A stretch of DNA of 59,349 bases from JAVWPP01 sp036635835 (GTDB lineage: Bacteria > Bacillota > Clostridia > TANB77 > CAG-465): assembly GCA_036635835.1 (NCBI GenBank), contig JAVWPP010000004.1:1-59349 (forward strand), read 5' to 3'. The position numbers and the translations under genes are program-made. Shown piece after piece: positions 44,281 to 53,201 of this stretch. How positions within the stretch are numbered: position 1 is the first letter of the stretch; every line of letters begins with the position of its first letter. The notes under the pieces were generated by a model. That model was not told the origin of the DNA. It saw only the letters and a list, made by a program, of their open reading frames with translations, and did not search any database.

Positions 44281-45471
44281 CTACTTTATTACAGCATCAA
44301 AATTGCCATCTGATACTATAATTTTTATTTCTTTTCCACTATTTGCGTCACTAACTTTTTTTATAAGTTTGCCTTCTTTATTTTCTATAATGCTATATCC
44401 TCTAAATAATGTTTTTAAAGGACTTAGCCCATCTAATGATGCTACTTTTTCTTGTATTTGTGCTTTATATGCATTTATTTTTTTCTCAAGTTCATAATTC
44501 ATTGAGTTATTATATTTTTGTAAAAGCATATATCCATATGATACTTTTTCTTGTGGCTTTTTATATATTGCTTTTGCTTTTATATTATCTATATATTGTC
44601 TTTTTCTGTTTAAAAAACTTTGTATAGAGTGAATTAATCTTATTTTATTAGTTGCTAGTTTGTTTTGTATTTCTAGCCTAGACGGATATACAAGCTCTGC
44701 TGCTGCAGATGGTGTTGGTGCTCTTAGGTCTGATACAAAATCTGCTATTGTAAAATCTGTTTCATGTCCTACTGCTGAAACTACCGGTATATCTGAACTA
44801 AATATTGCTCTTGCTATTTTTTCATCGTTAAAGCCAAATAGATCTTCGAAAGAACCGCCGCCTCTTGCAATTATTATAACATCTACATTATTTAATTCGT
44901 TAAAAGTTTTTATTCCTTTTACTACTGTGCTTGCAACATCTACTCCTTGAACAGCTGATGGATATATTAGTAAATTGACTTTGTCATATCTACGAGTTGA
45001 TACGTTTATGATATCTCTTATTACTGCCCCTGTTCTAGATGTTATTATGCCTACTCTTTTTGGTAAATACGGTATTGGTTTTTTGTGTATTTCGTCAAAA
45101 AGACCTTCTGTAGCTAATTTTTCTTTTAATTGTTCATATGCTAAATATAGTGCTCCCATGCCATCTGGCTGCATTGTTTTGCAATACATTTGGTATACAC
45201 CATCTCTTTCGTATGATGAAATTTGTCCAGTTATTACAACGCTCATTCCGTCTGAAATATCGAATTTAACGGTTTCTGCGCTGTATTTAAACATAACACA
45301 TTTTATACTAGAACTTGCGTCTTTTAGTGTAAAATATAAATGTCCTGTGTAATGTGCTTTAAAGTTTGTAATTTCACCTTTTATGCATATTGTTCTTAGT
45401 AGCATGTCACCTTCAAACATATTTTTGATGTATTTATTTACTTGTGATACGCTGTATATGTTATCTTTCAT
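44281..45471 (-). CDS. xseA: exodeoxyribonuclease VII large subunit
   Basis: Catalytic subunit of exonuclease VII. The 396-residue protein has the N-terminal OB fold (ICIKGEITNFKAHYTGHLYFTLKD), the catalytic-domain segments VGIITSRTGAVIRDI and DVIIIARGGGSFEDLFGFNDE, and VGHETDFTIADFVSD. A long coiled-coil C-terminus follows. GTAGGTGGAAAA precedes the start. First gene of a four-gene operon ending with the 1322-residue protein. Confidence 0.96.
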   Translation of the reverse strand: MKDNIYSVSQVNKYIKNMFEGDMLLRTICIKGEITNFKAHYTGHLYFTLKDASSSIKCVMFKYSAETVKFDISDGMSVVITGQISSYERDGVYQMYCKTMQPDGMGALYLAYEQLKEKLATEGLFDEIHKKPIPYLPKRVGIITSRTGAVIRDIINVSTRRYDKVNLLIYPSAVQGVDVASTVVKGIKTFNELNNVDVIIIARGGGSFEDLFGFNDEKIARAIFSSDIPVVSAVGHETDFTIADFVSDLRAPTPSAAAELVYPSRLEIQNKLATNKIRLIHSIQSFLNRKRQYIDNIKAKAIYKKPQEKVSYGYMLLQKYNNSMNYELEKKINAYKAQIQEKVASLDGLSPLKTLFRGYSIIENKEGKLIKKVSDANSGKEIKIIVSDGNFDAVIK

Positions 45472-45496
45472 TTTTCCACCTACTCTTTACAAGTGT

Positions 45497-45525
45497 ATTA
45501 TATCAAAAAGACCTTTGTTATACAA
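45497..45525 (-). promoter_or_regulatory. promoter of xseA operon
   Basis: Minus-strand TTGTAT (45520-45525), 17 bases, TATAAT (45497-45502). The rest of 45526-45680 is AT-rich with nothing recognisable. Confidence 0.85.
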
Positions 45526-45678
45526 TGATTTTATAAAAAAAGTAAAAAGATTTTTTCTTGTTTGCTTTGAAATTAAAGTATTGTTAAAATACTTGGATAT
45601 ATTCTTTTGAAATACGTAGATTTTATTTTTTCTATTTATTTTAGTTTTATTATAGACTATACTTTTTTTGATTTAGGC

Positions 45679-45718
45679 ATAAAAAATCAGCCTTCAAATT
45701 TTGAAAGCTGATTTTTTA
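45679..45718 (-). terminator. terminator of the DHH gene
   Basis: AAAAAATCAGC-CTTCAAA and TTTGAAAGCTGATTTTTT (45681-45716) form a long stem with T/A runs on both sides. Confidence 0.9.
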
Positions 45719-45720
45719 TT

Positions 45721-46659
45721 TTATATTTTCAATAAGATATTTATTATTTTAGATACATCATCTGCATATATTTTAGATCCGGCTGCTTGTGTGTGGCCAT
45801 TGCCACCATATTTTTCTGCGAAAGGAAGTACATTAAAGTTTTTGCTAATGCTTCTCCATGATGCTGTGCCTTCTTGTATTTTGTATATGCAAACTGCATC
45901 TATATCTATTTTTCTTTTATATATTTCTGGTTTCATTTCATTTCTATACAATTCTGCGAATATAACACCTATTTTTGCACCATCTACTACTCTACACTGC
46001 ATATTATCTATGCACTTCTTAACATACTGCTCTATATCTTTTTTCTTGTTTTCTATAAATGTATTTTCTATATTAGTAAAGTTAAATCTACTTTTTTGTT
46101 TTACTAAGTTTTGTAGTACTAATTCAATATATAGATCTGGTGAAGTAGAATCCATCAAAAGTGTTAAATCTCTAGCTTTTTCATTATTATATTTTGTGAC
46201 CCATTCCCACGTATCATACTGCCTGGTGAGTTCTACAAATTCATCTAATGCTTTATTTTGCTTTAATAAGTTTTCACTAATAAGATACTCATAAAACATA
46301 CTAGTTCCACAAACTAAACCTTTTTCATTTTCAAATTTTAAATTTATCCATGAATAATCTTTATTGAAGCTTTTAGCTATATTCATATGATGATCCCATA
46401 CTGTTATTTTATTTTTCACTTCATTTAGTAAATCTATTTTTCCTATAAGTGGTTCTGTCATACAAATATCTGTTACAAAAATCCGATTATATTTTTCTAG
46501 TTCATTATTATTTAAATATTTACTTATCTTTTCGTTTATATCTCCTGGCATGCATAATTGATAGTCTACATTTTCTTTTCCAAACGCTAGCTTTGCTAAT
46601 ATAATTGAACCTAATCCATCGATATCTACTTTGTGACTGAAAATTATATATTTTTTCAT
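45721..46659 (-). CDS. DHH-family phosphoesterase
   Basis: This 312-residue protein has the motifs HKVDIDGLGS (motif I, start), VTDICM, VWDHHMNIAKSF (DHH, about 88-92) and the DHHA1 C-terminal GGNGHTQAAG. These are features of manganese-dependent phosphoesterases acting on cyclic dinucleotides or short oligonucleotides (NrnA-like). The exact substrate is unknown. The start ATG follows AGGAGGACC. It has its own promoter and terminator. Confidence 0.9.
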   Translation of the reverse strand: MKKYIIFSHKVDIDGLGSIILAKLAFGKENVDYQLCMPGDINEKISKYLNNNELEKYNRIFVTDICMTEPLIGKIDLLNEVKNKITVWDHHMNIAKSFNKDYSWINLKFENEKGLVCGTSMFYEYLISENLLKQNKALDEFVELTRQYDTWEWVTKYNNEKARDLTLLMDSTSPDLYIELVLQNLVKQKSRFNFTNIENTFIENKKKDIEQYVKKCIDNMQCRVVDGAKIGVIFAELYRNEMKPEIYKRKIDIDAVCIYKIQEGTASWRSISKNFNVLPFAEKYGGNGHTQAAGSKIYADDVSKIINILLKI

Positions 46660-46708
46660 ATAGGTCCTCCTTTAAAATCTTATTAGAGTTTTTATTTATT
46701 TCAGCCTA

Positions 46709-46737
46709 ATTATACCACAGTTTAGGCGTTTTTGCAA
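46709..46737 (-). promoter_or_regulatory. promoter of the DHH gene
   Basis: Minus-strand TTGCAA (46732-46737), 17 bases, TATAAT (46709-46714), with TGTGG just ahead of the -10. Confidence 0.85.
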
Positions 46738-46742
46738 CCTTT

Positions 46743-47378
46743 TTATGTTTCTATGTCTTCTATTAAATTATATAATTCGTTTCTAGAATCTATGCTAATA
46801 CCTTTAGCGAGCTTTGTTTTAAGTTCTTCCCTGATTTTTGTAATTGGGGTTACAAGTTCTTGATATTTAATTTTTACTCCTTCACTTGCGTAATTATATA
46901 TGACTACTTTATCTGCTTCTATGGTAACAAAATAATGATCTCCGCAATATTGATCGAAAGATTTTATATATATTAATCTATTTTCTTCTTCTGATTTTAA
47001 TTTATATCCTTTTCTATCTATTTCTTCTCTTAAATCTGCTTTTAATTCTTCCATTGTCATACCAAATATGTTTATTTTACTTTCTACTTTATGACCGCAT
47101 TTTTGATATTCGTCTTTGTATATTACTTCTATACATTTACTTTTATCTGTTTTTTCTTCTACTTTTTCTTCTTTTTTTATTTCTTTTGAATTTGAAGCAA
47201 TTACATTACTATTTTCTTTTTCTATATTTTTAGCTTCTTTTGCTTTTCTAATTTCTTCTACTTCTACATTGAATTTATTTGTTGACGTTGTAACGAATCC
47301 ATAGATAAATCCTCCTGTCATTAATGCTGCTGTAACTGACATTACTAATATTGTATACATAAATCTTGACATACGCAT
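46743..47378 (-). CDS. membrane-anchored BofC-like protein
   Basis: A 211-residue protein with an N-terminal membrane span (about 8-30), a charged linker and an extracytoplasmic domain. A conserved Y-x2-C-G-H segment (YQKCGHKV) and the C-terminus YFVTIEADKVVIYN...LAKGISIDSRNELYNLIEDIET match the BofC C-terminal domain pattern (G-I-x-V...EL...LLEDF). BofC regulates proteolytic sigma activation in sporulating bacilli; here only family resemblance is claimed. The ATG at 47378 has GAGGTG 7 bases upstream. Spacing and terminators suggest it is monocistronic. 47379-47530 holds no gene. Confidence 0.7.
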   Translation of the reverse strand: MRMSRFMYTILVMSVTAALMTGGFIYGFVTTSTNKFNVEVEEIRKAKEAKNIEKENSNVIASNSKEIKKEEKVEEKTDKSKCIEVIYKDEYQKCGHKVESKINIFGMTMEELKADLREEIDRKGYKLKSEEENRLIYIKSFDQYCGDHYFVTIEADKVVIYNYASEGVKIKYQELVTPITKIREELKTKLAKGISIDSRNELYNLIEDIET

Positions 47379-47530
47379 AAAAAACACCTCTTTTAATACT
47401 AGTTTGCATTAATAGAGATGTTTTTATACATTTTTTATTGTTTTTATTTGTTTTTTTAAAACATATAAGCAACTTTATTCTCATTATCTATTTTTACGTA
47501 TATAGATAGATTTTTTTTATATGTTTTTTA

Positions 47531-49153
47531 CTATTTTATATTGTTTACGATTTCTGGCCAAATTTCATCACTGCTAAAAACTTTTTGCCAAGCTGATATA
47601 CCTGCTAAATTATATTTTTTAACAAATTCTGCTCTTTTTTTAATAGACATTGAATCTTCTATCCAAAGTTTTATTTTTGAGTTTCCTTTATTAAATTCTA
47701 CATAATTTTGTCCAGATTTTTCATCATAAGCTGGATTTAATTTATTTTTTGATACATATTTTTTAGTAGCATCTATTCCTATATTAGTGGCAGAAGGTTT
47801 ACTTCCTGGTTTTTCTTCCCACACTTTAGTGAAAAACGGCACTCCTAGTATTAGTTTTTCTGCTGGTATTTTAGATCCTTCTAGCATTTCTTTAATTATT
47901 CCTTCAGCCCATGATATTTCTGATACTGAACCACTTTTATTACTTCCAGACCAGTGCTGATCGTATGCCATTACTACGATATAGTCTGCAGCTTCTGCTA
48001 TTCTTGGTCTTTCTACGTAATTAACTAAGTATATATCTACAGATAGCTTTACATTTTTTTCTTTTAATAATGGTGCAAGCTCTCTTATAAACTGCGTAAA
48101 TAAGTGTTTATCTACTTCTTTCATGTTTTCAAAGTCTATATTTACACCGTCTAATTTATATGTATCTACAAGTTTTACGATGTTTTCTATTGCTTTTTGT
48201 CTATTTTCTTCGCTATTTACAAGTTCCGAAACAATTGCTGTGGCGCCTGTTGTATTTACATTTGAAAACATTGGCCATAATTCATATCCATTTGCTTTTG
48301 CTTTTGCTAAATATTCTACGCTTACTTTAGATGTAAAATCTCCTTGGGCATTTTCTATGTCAAACCAATCTGGAGATGCTGTTGTTACGCCATCTATTTT
48401 GTCTCCAAGCACGCTAACACTGTTTCCTTGTTGCCAAAACATAACTACTTTCTCTTTAGGTTCATTTTTAGCGGTTTCTTTTTTGTTAGGAGTAGTATCT
48501 GTTTTTTTCTCATATTCTACTTTTGGCATATACCCAAATGATCCATCTTTAGTACTTACTTTTTCCCATCTTGCATGTTTTAATTTATCTTTATATACAT
48601 TAACAGCTTCCCCATATTTCAACGTTTTTACTACTTTGCTGTCTGTTTTCATATCTGTATATACATTAACATTTGAATAATTTATAACGGCTTCCTCGGT
48701 AGAGTTTTCTAGTATTGTTACCATTTTATTATTTTCATTAACTTTTATATCTATATTTAATTCTTCTTTTAAATCGTTAACAGGAATATATATAAAGCTG
48801 CCTTTTTCTATAACTGGATATTTACACTCTACTTCTTTAAAATTCACTGTTTTATTTTTTTCTCCAACTTTATATTTTATAACTTTATCTTTATTTGTAA
48901 AAATAACTTTATTTGCTTTTTCATCATAAAAAATATTTTTATCTAAAGTCTTTTTTACTGTTTCAAAAGGAATATACATACCACCATCTTTGTAAAATGG
49001 TTCGCTGCCTTCTTTATATGCTATATTATCTCCGTTTATTAAAATTCTAAACATTGGATTATTGCTTTTTATTTTTACACTATTTTCTCTAAATATAAAT
49101 AGAATTCCTGCTATTACTATTAGACAAAATATTATTTTCATTACGTTTTTCAT
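47531..49153 (-). CDS. GH18-family hydrolase with stalk and SH3 domains
   Basis: This 540-residue protein starts with a signal/anchor (MKNVMKIIFCLIVIAGILFIF), then a copper-amine-oxidase-N type stalk domain (about 35-150), an SH3 domain (NYSNVNVYTDMKTDSKVVKTL, about 158-220), and a GH18 barrel whose catalytic motif is DGVNIDFEN (D-x-x-D-x-D-x-E pattern with N in place of the third position, but the acidic Glu retained). It ends with WQKVF and substrate-facing W residues. Related proteins (YaaH/YdhD-like) act on spore cortex or cell-wall GlcNAc polymers. GAGGTAAAT precedes the ATG. Confidence 0.85.
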   Translation of the reverse strand: MKNVMKIIFCLIVIAGILFIFRENSVKIKSNNPMFRILINGDNIAYKEGSEPFYKDGGMYIPFETVKKTLDKNIFYDEKANKVIFTNKDKVIKYKVGEKNKTVNFKEVECKYPVIEKGSFIYIPVNDLKEELNIDIKVNENNKMVTILENSTEEAVINYSNVNVYTDMKTDSKVVKTLKYGEAVNVYKDKLKHARWEKVSTKDGSFGYMPKVEYEKKTDTTPNKKETAKNEPKEKVVMFWQQGNSVSVLGDKIDGVTTASPDWFDIENAQGDFTSKVSVEYLAKAKANGYELWPMFSNVNTTGATAIVSELVNSEENRQKAIENIVKLVDTYKLDGVNIDFENMKEVDKHLFTQFIRELAPLLKEKNVKLSVDIYLVNYVERPRIAEAADYIVVMAYDQHWSGSNKSGSVSEISWAEGIIKEMLEGSKIPAEKLILGVPFFTKVWEEKPGSKPSATNIGIDATKKYVSKNKLNPAYDEKSGQNYVEFNKGNSKIKLWIEDSMSIKKRAEFVKKYNLAGISAWQKVFSSDEIWPEIVNNIK

Positions 49154-49331
49154 ATTTACCTCACTTCTATAGTTGCTACTGTTCTTTTAGATTATATACT
49201 ATTTTATATGTTTATGGAAGTCTTTTTTGTTTATTTTTTTTATTATATTCTCTAATATATATTCATATCTATTTCTTTTTGACATAAGTTGATGTATAAT
49301 GATGATTGAATTAGAAGGGAGTATCTGAAAA

Positions 49332-49769
49332 ATGGGAATGAGTACTTTTTGGTTAATAGCTTGTGTACTTTTTATGTTTATTGAGATATTAACAGTTGGT
49401 TTTTTATTTTTTTGGCTTGGGATAGGTGCATTTTGCGCGTTTATTATGGCGCTACTTGGTTTATCTATACCAATTCAAGTTGGGACTTTTTCAATAATTT
49501 CAATTGTTTTGATTATATTGATGAAACCTCTACTTTCTAAGTTTGTTAAAGTACAAAACACACCTACAAATATCGATGCAACACTTGGTAAGACGTGTAT
49601 TGTTACTAAAACAGTAGATCCTATTACTAACAAATGTCAAGTTAAACTTAGCTCTGAGCTTTGGACTGCAACAAATGCAAACGAAAAAGATGTTTTAAAT
49701 GTTGGAGACGCAGCTAAAGTTGTAAAAATTGACGGCGTTAAATTAGTAGTAGAAAAATTAAATAAATAA
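49332..49769 (+). CDS. NfeD-family membrane protein (short form)
   Basis: A 145-residue protein with three membrane spans near residues 5-70 and a C-terminal OB-like domain (GKTCIVTKTVDP...GDAAKVVKIDGVKLVVEKL), as in short NfeD proteins. It is 31 bases upstream of the SPFH gene and forms with it the usual nfeD-SPFH pair that organises membrane microdomains. AGAAGGGAGTATC lies ahead of the ATG. A -10-like TATAAT (about 49296) lies upstream, without a clear -35 at 17 bases. Confidence 0.88.
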   Translation: MGMSTFWLIACVLFMFIEILTVGFLFFWLGIGAFCAFIMALLGLSIPIQVGTFSIISIVLIILMKPLLSKFVKVQNTPTNIDATLGKTCIVTKTVDPITNKCQVKLSSELWTATNANEKDVLNVGDAAKVVKIDGVKLVVEKLNK

Positions 49770-49800
49770 TTAGTTACTAATTATTAGAAGGAGAATTATT

Positions 49801-50730
49801 ATGGGATTTTTTATATTTATATTAATACTTGCAGTTATTGTAGCTTTTTGTACAATTAAAGTTGTTAGACAATCTGAAGTATATATTATAGAGAGATTTG
49901 GTAAGTTTAATCAAGTTGCTGAAGCTGGTCTTAATTTTATATTACCTTTTGTAGATAAGGTAAGAGCTGTTGTTAGCTTAAAACAACAAACAATGGATAT
50001 ACCACCTCAAGGTGTTATTACACAAGATAATGTTACAATAACTATAGACACTGTTGTGTTCTATCAAATAACAGATCCTGCAAAAGCAGTTTATGAAATA
50101 GAAAGTTTACAAAAAGGAATTTGTTATTTAGCTATAACTACTATTAGAGATATCGTTGGTAAAATGGATTTAGATAGTACATTTAGTTCAAGAGACCAAA
50201 TAAATGATAAGTTACGTATTACACTAGACGATGCTACAGATAAATGGGGATGTAAAATAGATAGAGTTGAAATTAAAGATATTAATCCTCCTGCAGATAT
50301 TAGAGATGCAATGGAAAAACAAATGAATGCAGAAAGAACTAAAAGAGCAATAATCCTAGAAGCAGAAGGTAAGAAACAATTCGAAATTACAATTGCAAAC
50401 GGTAAGAAAGAATCTTTAATTCTTAATGCTGAGGCAGAAAAAGAAGCAAGTATTAGACGTGCAGAAGGTCTTAGAGAATCTAAAATACTAGAAGCAGAAG
50501 GTACAGCACAGTCTATAACTAAGATTGCAGAAGCTAAGGCTATTGAAATTACACAAGTATACAAAGCAATTATGGATTCTAAACCAGATGAAAGACTTGT
50601 TGCTATTAAAGCTTTAGAGTCTTTAGAAAAAGTTGCAGACGGTCAAGCAAATAAAGTATTTATACCATTTGATACTGCTAAAGCATTTGGTGCTTTAGGT
50701 GCAGCAGGAGATATATTTAAAACAAAATAA
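49801..50730 (+). CDS. SPFH/band 7 (stomatin-like) membrane protein
   Basis: The 309-residue protein has an N-terminal membrane anchor (about 2-20), an SPFH domain (YIIERFGKFNQVAEAGLNFILPFVDKVRAVVSLKQQ, cited in pieces), DVRGRSTFSSR-like core, and a long helical tail rich in Ala-Glu repeats (EGKKQFEITIANGKKES...AEAEKEASIRRAEG). Such proteins oligomerise in membranes and often protect or regulate membrane proteins. GAAGGAGAATT precedes the ATG. It is cotranscribed with the NfeD gene. Confidence 0.95.
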   Translation: MGFFIFILILAVIVAFCTIKVVRQSEVYIIERFGKFNQVAEAGLNFILPFVDKVRAVVSLKQQTMDIPPQGVITQDNVTITIDTVVFYQITDPAKAVYEIESLQKGICYLAITTIRDIVGKMDLDSTFSSRDQINDKLRITLDDATDKWGCKIDRVEIKDINPPADIRDAMEKQMNAERTKRAIILEAEGKKQFEITIANGKKESLILNAEAEKEASIRRAEGLRESKILEAEGTAQSITKIAEAKAIEITQVYKAIMDSKPDERLVAIKALESLEKVADGQANKVFIPFDTAKAFGALGAAGDIFKTK

Positions 50731-50735
50731 ATTAT

Positions 50736-50768
50736 ATATGTGCTAAGAAATTAGCACATTTTTTTATT
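50736..50768 (+). terminator. terminator of nfeD-SPFH operon
   Basis: ATGTGCTAA (50738-50746) pairs with TTAGCACAT (50751-50759), followed by TTTTTTTA. Confidence 0.9.
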
Positions 50769-50798
50769 CTTTTATATTTTTATTCTTTTATATTTGCG

Positions 50799-50833
50799 CA
50801 AAAAAAAGAGGACCCTAAGGTTCTCTTTTTACT
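50799..50833 (-). terminator. terminator of the ribosomal operon
   Basis: AAGAGGACC and GGTTCTCTT pair with one C/A mismatch (50806-50828). On the minus strand a T-run follows (the A-run at 50801-50808). Confidence 0.8.
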
Positions 50834-50853
50834 TGTTATACTTAACAAGAGTA

Positions 50854-51219
50854 CTATTGCATTTCTGCCATAGCTCCTGCAGCTTTTAAAGATTCTACTA
50901 ATTTTTCAGCTTCTTCTTTAGGTAAGTTTTCTTTGATTGTTTTTGGTGCTCCATCAACAATTTCTTTAGCTTCTTTTAATCCTAATCCAGTTGCTTCTTT
51001 AACAGCTTTGATTACAGCTATTTTAGTAGCTCCAGCGTCTTTTAATACAACGTTGAATTCAGTTTTTTCTTCTGCAGCTGTAGCAGCAGCAGGTCCAGCA
51101 GTAACAACTGCAGCAGCAGCAGATACTCCGAATTTTTCTTCGATAGCTTTTACTAAGTCAGCTAATTCGATTACAGTTAATTTTTCAATTTCAGCAATTA
51201 AGTTTTCAATTTTTTCCAT
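50854..51219 (-). CDS. rplL: ribosomal protein L7/L12
   Basis: The stalk protein that binds translation factors. The 121-residue protein has the N-terminal dimerisation helix, an Ala-rich hinge (VSAAAAVVTAGPAAATAAEEK) and the C-terminal domain KIAVIKAVKEATGLGLKEAKEIVDG. Length is normal. GGGAGGAAATTATC precedes its ATG. Last gene of the operon. Confidence 0.98.
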   Translation of the reverse strand: MEKIENLIAEIEKLTVIELADLVKAIEEKFGVSAAAAVVTAGPAAATAAEEKTEFNVVLKDAGATKIAVIKAVKEATGLGLKEAKEIVDGAPKTIKENLPKEEAEKLVESLKAAGAMAEMQ

Positions 51220-51292
51220 GATAATTTCCTCCCTTTAATTTTTATAATTTCTTATAAACTTATCATTAATTTTTTTATTTTTTTCTTTTTAA

Positions 51293-51796
51293 CTAAGCGT
51301 TTTCTTGCATTTTTTCTTTTGTTTGATCAAGAACAACAGCTAAGTTTCTGATATTTCCAATAAGTGCAGAAGCAAGCATTGATAATAACACTTCTCTTGA
51401 TGGTAAAGATGCAAGTTTTATAACTTCAGCAGATGTAACGGTTTTACCGTCCATTGCTCCACCTTTAATATTGTAATATTTTTTACCTTCTCCGAATGTG
51501 TATATTGCTTTTGGAGCGTCTACATAATCTTCATATCCTAAAACGATTGCAGATGGTCCTTCTAACATATCTTCAAAACCTTTGATTCCAGCTGCTTCAG
51601 CTGCAAACTTGATTATTGAATTTTTTGTTACTAGGTAATCAGCACCGATTTCTCTTAAATCTTTTCTTAAAGTTGTATCTTCTTCTACAGTGATACCTCT
51701 ATAATCTACAAGAGCTATAATTTTAGCTTTTTTTATTTTTTCAGCTAATTCAGCTACTTGTGCTTGTTTTATTTTCATAACTTTTTTACTTGGCAT
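51293..51796 (-). CDS. rplJ: ribosomal protein L10
   Basis: The stalk base protein, 167 residues from the ATG at 51796 (MPSKKVMKIKQAQVAELAEKI). GGGAGGTGAAATT lies ahead. Motif VDYRGITVEEDTTLRKDLRE is typical. Expression is likely controlled by the L10 leader just upstream, to which free L10(L12)4 binds in Firmicutes. Followed by rplL. Confidence 0.97.
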   Translation of the reverse strand: MPSKKVMKIKQAQVAELAEKIKKAKIIALVDYRGITVEEDTTLRKDLREIGADYLVTKNSIIKFAAEAAGIKGFEDMLEGPSAIVLGYEDYVDAPKAIYTFGEGKKYYNIKGGAMDGKTVTSAEVIKLASLPSREVLLSMLASALIGNIRNLAVVLDQTKEKMQENA

Positions 51797-51819
51797 AATT
51801 TCACCTCCCAAAATAAAAT

Positions 51820-51930
51820 CTACTATACTTTATCCCAAAGGGCATAAAAGCATAGCAGATTATTCCGCACTGTTTTTATGCCTCGGTAGGATATTTTACA
51901 AGAATATCTAAACCTACTGTCTTTGGCAAT
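51820..51930 (-). promoter_or_regulatory. L10 ribosomal protein leader with attenuator
   Basis: Minus-strand GCCAAAGACAGTAGGT (from 51928) and ATATCCTACCGAGG match the conserved L10-leader stem seen in Firmicutes. Downstream, GGCATAAAA can pair with TTTTATGCC, or CTGCTATGCTTTTATGCCC can pair with GGGATAAAGTATAGTAG (51820-51858), followed by ATTTTATTTT, a terminator-like hairpin. The two pairings exclude each other, consistent with attenuation of rplJL. Confidence 0.8.
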
Positions 51931-51972
51931 AATTATTTATTTTTATATTTACTAATCTTTTTACTACTAAAC

Positions 51973-52659
51973 TTAAGCTTTTGTAGCAGGATTAATTTTT
52001 ACGCCAGGTCCCATTGTTGTAGATACAGCGATTGATTTAACATATTGTCCTTTAGCAGCAGCAGGTTTTGCTTTTAAAATAGCACCTACTATTGTATTAA
52101 AGTTCTCTGTTAATTTTTTTGCTCCAAAAGAAACTTTACCAATTGGGCAGTGAATAATATTAGTTTTATCTAATCTGTATTCAATCTTACCTGCTTTGAT
52201 ATCTTTTACTGCTTTTGCAACATCCATTGCAACTGTTCCTGCTTTTGGATTAGGCATAAGTCCTTTAGGTCCTAAGACTCTAGCAACTCTTCCTAATACA
52301 GACATCATGTCTGGTGTAGCAACTACTACATCATAGTCAAACCAGTTTTCAGTTTGGATTTTTTGGATCATTTCTTCTCCACCTACAAAGTCAGCTCCAG
52401 CTTCTTCTGCTTCTTTAGCTTTAGCATCTTTTGCTATAACTAAAACTCTTACTTTTTTACCTGTTCCGTTAGGAAGTACTATTACTCCTCTAACTTGTTG
52501 ATCAGCTTGTCTTGAATCTACTCCAAGTTTAATGTGTAATTCAACACTTTCATCAAACTTAGCTTTAGGCATTTTACCTAATAATTCAATAGCTTCATCA
52601 GCAGCGTATACTTTTCCTGCTTCTACTAATTTCTTAGCTTCATCGTATCTCTTGCTCAT
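51973..52659 (-). CDS. rplA: ribosomal protein L1
   Basis: The 228-residue protein binds 23S rRNA at the L1 stalk. It has the L1 signature around GPKGLMPNPKAGTVAMDV and KVSFGAKKLTENFNT. Length is normal. GGAGGAAAAATTA precedes its ATG. It is the second r-protein of the operon after L11. Confidence 0.97.
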   Translation of the reverse strand: MSKRYDEAKKLVEAGKVYAADEAIELLGKMPKAKFDESVELHIKLGVDSRQADQQVRGVIVLPNGTGKKVRVLVIAKDAKAKEAEEAGADFVGGEEMIQKIQTENWFDYDVVVATPDMMSVLGRVARVLGPKGLMPNPKAGTVAMDVAKAVKDIKAGKIEYRLDKTNIIHCPIGKVSFGAKKLTENFNTIVGAILKAKPAAAKGQYVKSIAVSTTMGPGVKINPATKA

Positions 52660-52709
52660 TAATTTTTCCTCCTTTTGGTAATATCGAGTTAATTAAAACT
52701 CTCCCATAA

Positions 52710-53138
52710 TTATTTAGCGATTTCTACACCCATTGATCTTGCAGTACCTTTTACCATACTTTTTGCAGTTTCTAAACTTGCTGCATTAAGATCTGGCATT
52801 TTAGTTTTTGCGATTTCTTCAACTTGTGCATCTGTTATTGTTGCAACTTTCTCTTTATGAGATTTTGCTGAAGCTTTAGCTATACCTGCTGCTTTTTTTA
52901 TTAAAATAGCTGCTGGTGGAGTTTTAAGAATATATTCAAAAGTTTTATCTTTATATACTGTTAAAACAACTGGTAATATTAACCCTGCTTGCTTAGCTGT
53001 TTTCTCATTGAAATCTTTGCAAAATTGCATGATATTGATACCTGTTGGTCCAAGTGCTGGTCCTACTGGTGGTGCTGGATTAGCTTTACCAGCTTCAATT
53101 TGCAATTTAACAACATGAGTTATTTTCTTTTCTGCCAT
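52710..53138 (-). CDS. rplK: ribosomal protein L11
   Basis: The 142-residue protein starts MAEKKITHVVKLQIEAGKAN, with the N-terminal PPVGPALGPTGINIMQFCK motif, and binds the GTPase centre. The ATG at 53138 lies 7 bases after GGAGGTG; the GTG at 53147 is within that site. Upstream is nusG. Confidence 0.97.
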   Translation of the reverse strand: MAEKKITHVVKLQIEAGKANPAPPVGPALGPTGINIMQFCKDFNEKTAKQAGLILPVVLTVYKDKTFEYILKTPPAAILIKKAAGIAKASAKSHKEKVATITDAQVEEIAKTKMPDLNAASLETAKSMVKGTARSMGVEIAK

Positions 53139-53201
53139 TACGAACACCTCCTTACAAAAGTTTAATTACATATATTGTAATACAAAAGATATAGATTAAA
53201 T

